From a virus, in the IMG/VR virus record IMGVR_UViG_3300025585_000054, positions 1 to 55,308 of that record: a stretch of 55,308 nt of DNA; one strand, 5' to 3'. Both the position numbers and the translations under genes were made by a program. This document shows, piece by piece, positions 49,242 to 55,308 of the stretch; the first letter of the stretch is position 1; each line of letters starts with the position of its first letter. The notes under the pieces were generated by a model. It made no database searches. It saw only the letters and a list, made by a program, of their open reading frames with translations, and had not been told where the DNA came from.

Positions 49242-50767
49242 TACCAGACCGCCGATCTATTGACACCCTGCAGCAAAGATTGTTTTCTGACTGTGGCTGT
49301 ATCTGATATTCTTAAATAGCCAATTTTTCCATAGTTGGGAGTAGTATTAGTATCAGAACTCATTGCGGGTAAAGTAAAACCGTATGCCTTATTGGTAGGA
49401 GTGGCAAAATTGCCATATGTAAACGACCCTTGCAAGCCTGCCGACTGCCCGGGGGCTGGCGGCAATTTCCAACTGACTACAATAGCGGAGTCGCTGGTTC
49501 CCACTTTCTTTAAACAAACAGATAAATCCCACTGCTCGTCCGCTGGACGAAACCCAGAACTTGTAAGCGTATCTGTAATATTTCCAGATGAAGCTAGTTC
49601 TTGAGCTGTTCCAGCGACTGTTGCAAATAGCTTGATAACCAAAGTCCCGGGATTATTTTCTGGGGTAACATCACCACTTTTATTTCCAGCGTGCGAATAA
49701 CCTAGTGTGATATATAAATTATTAGCTGAAACTGTATTAAAATCAGCATCAGCATAAAAACGCAGGCTAGGAACGTTATCAACAAAAAATGTTACAGTAC
49801 CTGAGACATTTGTATAAGAACTTCCCGGGTGTATATGTCCCCAGTCTATGGTTCCATAAGATAAAGTATCAGCTGTGGTTCCCGATGAGCAGACAACAGC
49901 GGAGCCAGTAGTTGATAAATCCGGATCTGCTCCGACAAGCTTGATAGCAACTAAGCCTTGGGTAGCGTTGGTTGTCCATGTAATGGTATTGATGGTACCT
50001 GCTGTAATTATATCGCCCCACGATTGGTTGTTTCCAGTACTATAATATCCAGTCGCTGCATCTGCTGTTACTGATACGGCGCTCACCATTAAGTTAGTTT
50101 GATAAGTGGGAACAGTAGCCGCTACGGCATTCCTGCCGAAAAAATATATACAGTTTTGAGAAGCCGAACTACTACCGCCAGTGGCAAGAGGGCCTACGGA
50201 TGTTGATGTAGCAGAGTTAGTAACGGCCGAACTCTCTATTGCAGTTGCTTCAACTGCATAACAGTTGATAAAGTCATAAGCCCAAGCATAGATACGAGAT
50301 TGCGATACGCCACCGAAATCCACATTAATTGCTGTATTTGTTGGTGATGCTCCCTTAGCCCTAAATACCGTAATACGTCTAGTGCCATACGTTTGAGTAT
50401 TTACCTGCGTCCAAGTAAGGCCGCATCCTGCGGTAATTGTGGGGGTAGTAGCCGTGCCAGACGCAATCTGATTAATAACGCACAATAAAACCAATCTATT
50501 GACGCCGGGTGTCGTTCCAACAGTTGCACTTAAAGAAGTACCAGTACCTGTTGCAGCTGTACCACTAATAATACTATTACCCTTAGTGGGCGAAGCACTA
50601 AGGGCAAAGGAGGCTAAGCCACTCGAAACCGCAAGTGTGGGTGACACAGCATTAGAGTCACTAGTATATGCATCAAAATTTCTTGTGATTGAGCCTGTTA
50701 AGTTGGGCCAACCACTTTGATTGTTTGAAAATTCATTGCCTGTAAAAAAGTTAGTAATTTGAGGCAT
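49241..50767 (-). CDS. Beta-rich virion protein, fibre-like
   Basis: A 508-residue protein from ATG at 50767 with GGAGGT 6 bases upstream; a few extra upstream codons lack support. It is very rich in Ser, Thr, Gly and Ala with many short strands (TRNFDAYTSDSNAVSPTLAV and GSAVVCSSGTTADTLSYG), and ends with NKAYGFTLPAMSSDTNTTPN. Low-complexity strand sequences of this kind form appendages or fibres. The start overlaps the upstream stop by 1 base (TAATG). Not assigned to a family. Confidence 0.65.
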   Translation of the reverse strand: MPQITNFFTGNEFSNNQSGWPNLTGSITRNFDAYTSDSNAVSPTLAVSSGLASFALSASPTKGNSIISGTAATGTGTSLSATVGTTPGVNRLVLLCVINQIASGTATTPTITAGCGLTWTQVNTQTYGTRRITVFRAKGASPTNTAINVDFGGVSQSRIYAWAYDFINCYAVEATAIESSAVTNSATSTSVGPLATGGSSSASQNCIYFFGRNAVAATVPTYQTNLMVSAVSVTADAATGYYSTGNNQSWGDIITAGTINTITWTTNATQGLVAIKLVGADPDLSTTGSAVVCSSGTTADTLSYGTIDWGHIHPGSSYTNVSGTVTFFVDNVPSLRFYADADFNTVSANNLYITLGYSHAGNKSGDVTPENNPGTLVIKLFATVAGTAQELASSGNITDTLTSSGFRPADEQWDLSVCLKKVGTSDSAIVVSWKLPPAPGQSAGLQGSFTYGNFATPTNKAYGFTLPAMSSDTNTTPNYGKIGYLRISDTATVRKQSLLQGVNRSAVW

Positions 50768-51417
50768 TATATAACCTCCAATATGCAATCTAAATTATAA
50801 ATTTCAAAAACATTGAACATTTTTTTTATGTCCGAATTGATACCCTCATTAATATATTTATTATAAAGTCTTTGTAGTGCCTCTAAATTCCACTGATTAT
50901 TTGTCAATAAGGTTGCTGGAAACAGTGGATTACCGCTGAACATTTCTAGCATCCAAGTTTGGACTGACTGAAAGTCTTCATCAATAAAACTAAGCGCAGC
51001 AATATAACCATAAAGATTATTAACATCAAAAGATTCTTCAACATTAACTAATTTGCTAATCAACCAGTTGCGATGATTAACGACTGCATTGGTATATTCT
51101 TCAAAAGAATAGCCATATGGTCGAACAGGTCTATCGGCAGTAAAGGAATTAATTTGATTCTCTAAATCCCACTCTTCTGATTCCGTCTGGATGATAGCAA
51201 TATGCTTATTGCGAGCAAAAATAACCTGATTGCTCCAGCGATTGACACTCAAGTTTTCCTCAATGAGAGTTTTACTAAAGTCCACACATGCCGATCTATT
51301 GTTTATAAATAACAAAAGGGCATCTATTTCTGGAATAAAGTCCAGACTAGAGACATAAGGGTTTTCTACGGACCCGTCGCCCAAGCATCTAACATGTGTA
51401 AAATAAGAGACTGTCAT
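50767..51417 (-). CDS. Hypothetical virion-region protein, 216 aa
   Basis: A mainly helical protein, unlike its beta-rich neighbours: SALDFIPEIDALLLFIN-type helices and YGYIAALSFIDEDFQSVQTW. It shows a hydrophobic N-terminal strand (MTVSYFTHVRC) and ends NVFEIYNLDCILEVI. It sits in the middle of the virion block, so it may be an assembly factor or tail-fibre chaperone. No known domain recognised. Confidence 0.65.
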   Translation of the reverse strand: MTVSYFTHVRCLGDGSVENPYVSSLDFIPEIDALLLFINNRSACVDFSKTLIEENLSVNRWSNQVIFARNKHIAIIQTESEEWDLENQINSFTADRPVRPYGYSFEEYTNAVVNHRNWLISKLVNVEESFDVNNLYGYIAALSFIDEDFQSVQTWMLEMFSGNPLFPATLLTNNQWNLEALQRLYNKYINEGINSDIKKMFNVFEIYNLDCILEVI

Positions 51418-51419
51418 GG

Positions 51420-51863
51420 CTACTCCTGCCAGACGATACCTGCAGCAGCATTCACGGAAGCGGCTGCTGTAACCTCCAAGCGAAGGAAACTGCTCACTGG
51501 AATCTGAATCTCTCTATCCATCGGGTACTGCACTAAAATGCCTGACTGAGGATGCACGTAGTGCGTCTCAAGAGTGTCAGATGCCGTACCTTCTGCGGTA
51601 GCAGTATGCTTGGCTGTCGTAGCGGCAGCGTCGTACTTATCAGTGTATTTTGTAACTGTTAAGCTGGTACCTGTGATAGTGGCAGTCCCTCTTCTGATTT
51701 TGACAGTAATAGGGGTGGCCGTACCTGATGTGCCCTCAAACTCAACCCACCAACTTAATACCGTCGCACGCACGGTGGACGTTGTAGCAAGTTCAATAAG
51801 AGTCTTGGCAGATGTGCCTGTGGCCATACCACTGTTGGTAGCAACATAAATACCGTTCGACAT
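51420..51863 (-). CDS. Beta-sandwich virion protein, 147 aa
   Basis: A Thr/Ser/Ala-rich beta-sandwich protein (ATNSGMATGTSAKTLIELAT, VLSWWVEFEGTSG, ILVQYPMDREIQIPVSSFLR). The pattern of a WWVEF strand, then charged strands ending in a VQYP loop, matches small decoration or appendage proteins in uncharacterised phages. It directly follows the 236-residue gene with a 1-base spacing. Specific role not known. Confidence 0.65.
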   Translation of the reverse strand: MSNGIYVATNSGMATGTSAKTLIELATTSTVRATVLSWWVEFEGTSGTATPITVKIRRGTATITGTSLTVTKYTDKYDAAATTAKHTATAEGTASDTLETHYVHPQSGILVQYPMDREIQIPVSSFLRLEVTAAASVNAAAGIVWQE

Positions 51864-51864
51864 A

Positions 51865-52575
51865 CTAACCCCCCGCGGTGAACGTTAAGTCATAGGTTGT
51901 CTGCAACGCGTCACCGGATGAAAGGTTAACTACCGAGAACACTGAGCGGTCAAGAAGAACCCCACCAGCATTTGAAGCCTGATTGAAGATACCGTGCTCG
52001 CCCACAGCGGCTGTGCCGTCAAGGGTGTTGGTAGCAACTGTACGGAAGATGTTTCCGGAAGCCCCCTCACCAACTGTACCTGTTGGGCGTGTGTTGTTGG
52101 TAGCGTATTCAGTTGTAAGCTCTGTCTCAAGCGTTGTGTCACCAGCAGCCTCAGCATTGTCGCCAGTGCCAAGAGCGTGGTACTTGAAGTTCTCAAGCTC
52201 AAGCGTGTTCTGGAAAGCGTCAACAATAGCCTCAACACCTACTGTGGTAACTACGCGCATCGAAATAATACCAAGGTCAAGTGACTCTCCATTACGAATC
52301 ACGGTACCCCAAAGTGTACCATAAAACGTAGGAATCTTATTGTCATAGGCCATCTTCGCGTGCTTCCAACCGCGCATGATGTTCTGCCAGTTCATTGTGC
52401 GATATGTACGCACTTCATCGTCTAAGTTTGAGTGCGGCATAGCGTACTCGTGTACTAATTCATTTAAATCCTTTGGACCCTCATTCGCACGAATAATCTG
52501 CAGGCCGACGTTGCCCGCAGCAGCGAGAGAGTGAGGATTGCTTTTCTGTGACTTCTTGAGCCCGAAAATTGACAT
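51865..52575 (-). CDS. Conserved virion structural protein (appendage-type)
   Basis: A 236-residue protein. The ATG at 52575 has a perfect AGGAGG site 4 bases upstream. The C-terminal half (FKYHALGTGDNAEAAGDTTL, EHGIFNQASNAGGVLLDR, then VVNLSSGDALQTTYDLT) matches a phage structural family recurring in many marine and soil phages: the pattern YxxxGTGxxAxxxxDTxLxxE, then GIF, and a strand ending LSSGDxxxxTYxL. The N-terminal part has a helix-rich segment (LNELVHEYAMPHSNLDDEV). Exact location in the particle is unproven. Confidence 0.7.
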   Translation of the reverse strand: MSIFGLKKSQKSNPHSLAAAGNVGLQIIRANEGPKDLNELVHEYAMPHSNLDDEVRTYRTMNWQNIMRGWKHAKMAYDNKIPTFYGTLWGTVIRNGESLDLGIISMRVVTTVGVEAIVDAFQNTLELENFKYHALGTGDNAEAAGDTTLETELTTEYATNNTRPTGTVGEGASGNIFRTVATNTLDGTAAVGEHGIFNQASNAGGVLLDRSVFSVVNLSSGDALQTTYDLTFTAGG

Positions 52576-52615
52576 ATTTCCTCCTAAAATTTTGGGTTTA
52601 GACCCTATTGTTATT

Positions 52616-52629
52616 TTCCCATACGGGAA
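52616..52629 (-). terminator. Short hairpin between fibre-like gene and virion gene
   Basis: TTCCC (52616-52620) pairs with GGGAA (52625-52629) around ATAC, 13 bases after the fibre-like stop, followed on the minus strand by A-rich bases and then a small GGGT/ACCC stem. The stem is short and no clear T-run follows, so this is a weak terminator or processing candidate. Confidence 0.3.
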
Positions 52630-52642
52630 GTTAAGTAGCAAA

Positions 52643-54871
52643 TTATGCTTTACTGATTAATCTCCACCTTGAAGCTGTTGAATCCCAAATAAAATCTAAA
52701 TCTACTCTTGTAGTCGTGAATGTAGTAGGGAGAGTGACTGTACTCGCCACAAATTTAGCTGCATCCCATGAAAGTGCTGGTGTGCCGCTTGAACTTTTGA
52801 GGTGAATATGTAACATGTCTCCTTCACTTGGGGTACCAGTTGCTGTAAAGGCCGTAGTCACAGCATTCGTTTGAGCTGTGATACCATATAAAGCAACATT
52901 GTCAGTATTGACAGAGGGAGCCGCTGTTGCATCTGCTACTAATAATGGCTGCCTATCTACAGAGCGCCCGGTCGGACGAGAAGCAGAATAACTTTCTACC
53001 GTTGTAGTAGCAGATGCCCTCCAGTTTGACTTGGAAACAACATTGGTAGATGAACCAAGGAAATAAATATATGCAGCTCCGTAATTTAAGCTTCCTTCAA
53101 ATTGATTATTTTCAATAGTAATACCGTCAGCTACATTACCAAGACCTGTTACTACAGTAGATGCATCTACTACAATACAACGCAGTGATGGCAATCTATT
53201 AGATGTCTGACCTGAAGACGGGCTAAACGAAAATAAATTATTAGAAATATTTACATTATAAGATGATCGCAGTCTAATGAACGCACCGGGTTGATATATT
53301 GCGTCTTCAGTGCCACTAGCAATACTGGCCGGTGATCCGGCATAAAAATAGCAATTAGTCATAGTAACACCACTAACTGCGTCTAATGCAATAACAGCAC
53401 CAGCATTAACACTATTGCCTCCGGACGTTCTATTGGCTTCAAATTTACAACGATCGAAAACAATTCGATAAGGACGCTGCTGGGATGTGTAAGTAATGGC
53501 AGGATCTTTGCCGCTAACAGTTAAATGACGAAGCATTCCATTTTCAAACCAGCCGTCTCTAAAGACAATATTGTCTGCGGTCCACGAGCCTTCGTTGTCC
53601 GAGACCATTAAACCAGCAATAGCTGAATCTCCATCTGCATTCGAAGATGAACCGCAGTCGTCAATACGAAATCTTTCAACGGTGCCGTCTGAGGCTCCAT
53701 TAAAATACATGCCGTATCCACGACAAGAAGATATTTGCAAATCGGCTAAGTAAAAAATATTTACCCACTGAACCTGCAGTCCTGTAACGTTGGCAAATCC
53801 TTTGCCGTCAATAGATATATTTGTAATTGTATAATTTGTTCTAGTTCTGCCTGTTCCGGGGTCGCTAGCGAACGGCTGAATTTTTAACATTGGACCACTT
53901 ACTGCTGGGACGGCAGCTTTATTGTACTTTAATCTTGTTCCCCCATCTCCAGCGCTATTATTATATCCTCTAGAATTGCTGGTACCCTGAAGCATCATTT
54001 TCACATAAAAAACTCCACCAACTCCGTATGCTAAATTTAATACATTTAAATCATCGATATAAAAAGTGCCAGCGGTTAACTTAACATTGAAAATACCATT
54101 TGCTCCAGCGTAACCAATAGCAGTCATAATTGTGTCTTCATCGTTTGACCCTGCACATACATAGTCAGCGGCACTCTTCAATGTTGCCGGAGCATCACTA
54201 GCAGCGACTAGAACGTATGGGCGGGTATTTTGAAGAGTTGCCGATCCGCTAATCGTTGTTGGCTCCCACTGAGAAGAGGTGGAGTTCCAAGCGATAGCCT
54301 GACCTGAAGTTGGAGCGGTAGATGCAACAGTTCTATTTTGAATTTTAGCAACCGTTGGAGCCGAAGCAGTACCAGCTAAGTCACCGGCTAACTGAATAGC
54401 TCCTTTGGCGCCTGTAGTAGCGTCCGAAATACTGATTGCGGGCGTAGTTCCACCAGAAGAAACAATAGGTGCAGTTCCTGTTACTGCTGTGACCGTCCCT
54501 CCTCCACCGCCAGAAATTGTGGCTGGTGCCCATGCCGTTCCATTCCACGCAAGGGCCTGCCCCGCAGTTGGGGCGGTGCTGGTCACAGAACGTCCTTGAA
54601 TTTTTACGACAGTAGGGTTTGGCATAGTGCCACTTAAATCACCACCGGCAGTAGTTAATCCGCTAATGCTAGAATCCATTGCGGCAATTTTTGTTGCTAT
54701 ATTAGCTGAGGCGCCTTTGGCAGTCCTTAAATCGCTAGAGATCGCAGCGACTTCTTCCTCTACCGCTGTGTGATCGGCGGCATGAAGGTCAGTACCGTCT
54801 GACTGGACGGCGGTTGTAGAGCTTGTAGGGTTTCTAAATGCCCTTCCACTATTGGGATATGATGCAGTCAT
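52643..54871 (-). CDS. Fibre-like protein with right-handed beta-helix
   Basis: A 742-residue protein. The N-terminal about 210 residues have two similar segments (GGDLSGTMPNPTVVKIQGRS and LAGDLAGTASAPTVAKIQNR), each followed by A-P-T-x-G-Q-A-x-A-W-N, the short phage-fibre repeats that trimerise. Residues about 230-640 are beta-helix: short strands and N/C ladders such as NYTITNISIDGKGFANVTG, VSGVTMTNCYFYAGS and YNVNISNNLFSFSP, similar to pectate-lyase-type tailspikes. The C-terminus ends in a compact strand domain. It could bind or degrade surface polysaccharide. Whether it is a head or tail fibre is unclear. Confidence 0.8.
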   Translation of the reverse strand: MTASYPNSGRAFRNPTSSTTAVQSDGTDLHAADHTAVEEEVAAISSDLRTAKGASANIATKIAAMDSSISGLTTAGGDLSGTMPNPTVVKIQGRSVTSTAPTAGQALAWNGTAWAPATISGGGGGTVTAVTGTAPIVSSGGTTPAISISDATTGAKGAIQLAGDLAGTASAPTVAKIQNRTVASTAPTSGQAIAWNSTSSQWEPTTISGSATLQNTRPYVLVAASDAPATLKSAADYVCAGSNDEDTIMTAIGYAGANGIFNVKLTAGTFYIDDLNVLNLAYGVGGVFYVKMMLQGTSNSRGYNNSAGDGGTRLKYNKAAVPAVSGPMLKIQPFASDPGTGRTRTNYTITNISIDGKGFANVTGLQVQWVNIFYLADLQISSCRGYGMYFNGASDGTVERFRIDDCGSSSNADGDSAIAGLMVSDNEGSWTADNIVFRDGWFENGMLRHLTVSGKDPAITYTSQQRPYRIVFDRCKFEANRTSGGNSVNAGAVIALDAVSGVTMTNCYFYAGSPASIASGTEDAIYQPGAFIRLRSSYNVNISNNLFSFSPSSGQTSNRLPSLRCIVVDASTVVTGLGNVADGITIENNQFEGSLNYGAAYIYFLGSSTNVVSKSNWRASATTTVESYSASRPTGRSVDRQPLLVADATAAPSVNTDNVALYGITAQTNAVTTAFTATGTPSEGDMLHIHLKSSSGTPALSWDAAKFVASTVTLPTTFTTTRVDLDFIWDSTASRWRLISKA

Positions 54872-54908
54872 AAAATCTCCATTCTAGTATATGTTCGCAT
54901 ACTCTTTC

Positions 54909-55100
54909 TTAAGTAGCAATCTCATAACCGTAATAAGCACGCAATTCTTCAGGTTCTGCGGTGCGGAAGCGTGAACTTTCCAGCAGAGTTTCTGCTTCAC
55001 GCTCTTCTACTAGCTGATATGGGTGTTCTCGCGTAAACACAACTCCTGATGCCGTCGAATACCCAACGCCACTCTCCATGTATAAGAGAATTTTGCTCAT
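54909..55100 (-). CDS. Small protein, probably structural-associated (63 aa)
   Basis: A 63-residue acidic protein starting MSKILLYMESGVGYSTASGV. The ATG at 55100 has no ribosome site; it lies 8 bases from a -10-like TATACT, so a leaderless message is likely. The pattern FTREHPYQLVEEREAETLL then RFRTAEPEELRAYYGYE recurs in short phage proteins near head genes. It stands between a terminator and the fibre-like gene. Confidence 0.65.
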   Translation of the reverse strand: MSKILLYMESGVGYSTASGVVFTREHPYQLVEEREAETLLESSRFRTAEPEELRAYYGYEIAT

Positions 55101-55108
55101 ATCATATA

Positions 55109-55114
55109 AGTATA
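55109..55114 (-). promoter_or_regulatory. -10 box for the 54909-55100 gene, likely leaderless start
   Basis: TATACT on the minus strand lies 8 bases before the ATG at 55100 and 3 bases after the terminator stem. With the usual 6-8 base spacing, transcription would start at or within a base or two of the ATG. The flanking ATATGATATGA is shared with the start of the HAD-like gene at 20461. Confidence 0.45.
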
Positions 55115-55117
55115 GCA

Positions 55118-55145
55118 GAAGGCGGCCCCGTAAGGAGCCGCCTTC
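55118..55145 (-). terminator. Intrinsic-type terminator after the structural gene at the right edge
   Basis: GAAGGCGGC (55118-55126) and GCCGCCTTC (55137-55145) are perfectly complementary with a 10-base loop. It lies 24 bases after the stop of the partial structural gene. The trailing minus-strand sequence (TGCTATACTTAT) is moderately T-rich. Strong stems of this kind commonly follow capsid genes. Confidence 0.75.
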
Positions 55146-55168
55146 CACTAACCAATAATATTGTTATA

Positions 55169-55308
55169 TTAGAGGCTGCGCACCTTAACGTTACGCATGT
55201 GAACGTAAGCCTCAGCGTTCTCAATCTGGTTCGCAACTCGGATGAACTGCGTGTACTCGATTGTGTCCTTCTTAGGCTTGAACTCGCGGTAAACCACGAT
55301 GTCACGCT
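55169..55308 (-). CDS. C-terminal fragment of a structural protein, possibly major capsid protein
   Basis: The frame open from the window edge to the TAA at 55169 encodes about 45 residues ending VRNVKVRSL-like (VVYREFKPKKDTIEYTQFIR, then NQIENAEAYVHMRNVKVRSL). Codon usage is strongly biased to well-translated codons (many C/G-ending). A terminator follows at once. Location upstream of fibre and connector genes and bias suggest a highly expressed virion protein such as the capsid protein. The 5' part lies outside the window. Confidence 0.6.
   Translation of the reverse strand, partial: RDIVVYREFKPKKDTIEYTQFIRVANQIENAEAYVHMRNVKVRSL

Overview
The window is about 55.3 kb of a tailed double-stranded DNA phage (long-tailed siphovirus layout) that very probably infects an actinobacterium. 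Two separate WhiB-family Fe-S regulators (6713-7036 and 23772-24068), a protein family essentially confined to Actinobacteria and their phages, are the main evidence for the host. The DNA is rather AT-rich for an actinophage, which would suit a low-GC lineage such as the freshwater Nanopelagicales, but the species cannot be read from the sequence. No integrase or clear immunity repressor is visible, so a lytic lifestyle is the simplest reading. Nearly every gene is on the minus strand, so the window reads biologically from right to left.

From right to left: (1) 55308-44458 holds the end of a highly expressed structural gene (possibly the capsid protein), a strong terminator, a fibre-like protein, several beta-rich virion proteins, the head-tail connector set (adaptor, stopper, HK97 gp10-like, tail terminator), the tail-tube protein and the tail assembly chaperone. 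The chaperone carries a textbook -1 frameshift signal. (2) 44456-27015 is the tail: a tape measure of about 2,549 residues, a distal-tail-like protein, a 2,180-residue tail-tip protein with five LamG-like domains, and three related appendage proteins. (3) 27015-24037 holds an HNH endonuclease, a metallophosphoesterase, a holin candidate, a zinc ribbon, a MerR-like regulator and a small conserved protein. (4) 24068-9856 is replication, recombination and nucleotide metabolism: WhiB, DnaB-like helicase, CHC2/Toprim primase, a zinc-containing SSB candidate, a degenerate HAD protein, a DUF2493/SLOG protein, dCMP deaminase, a DnaE-type polymerase with an intact-looking PHP domain, a RecA-like ATPase, PD-(D/E)XK nucleases, a RuvC-like resolvase, a YkgJ-like protein and a DUF932-like protein. 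(5) 9856-5564 has the terminase subunits, a second WhiB and a secreted lysozyme-like protein. (6) 5193-77 is a block of small, tightly overlapping genes behind its own promoter. It contains several zinc-ribbon proteins and an unusual protein with GHKL-like ATPase motifs and a C-terminal HExxH peptidase motif.

Portal, maturation protease and scaffold are absent, so the genome is larger than this window. The most informative observations are the frameshift site with its 16-bp downstream stem, the ATPase/peptidase fusion in the small-gene block, a tandem duplication of zinc-ribbon proteins, two unannotated tiny genes, a diverged repeat that may encode a short plus-strand peptide between a divergent promoter and a terminator, and two genes that appear to be leaderless directly behind terminators. 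No tRNA genes or CRISPR arrays were seen.
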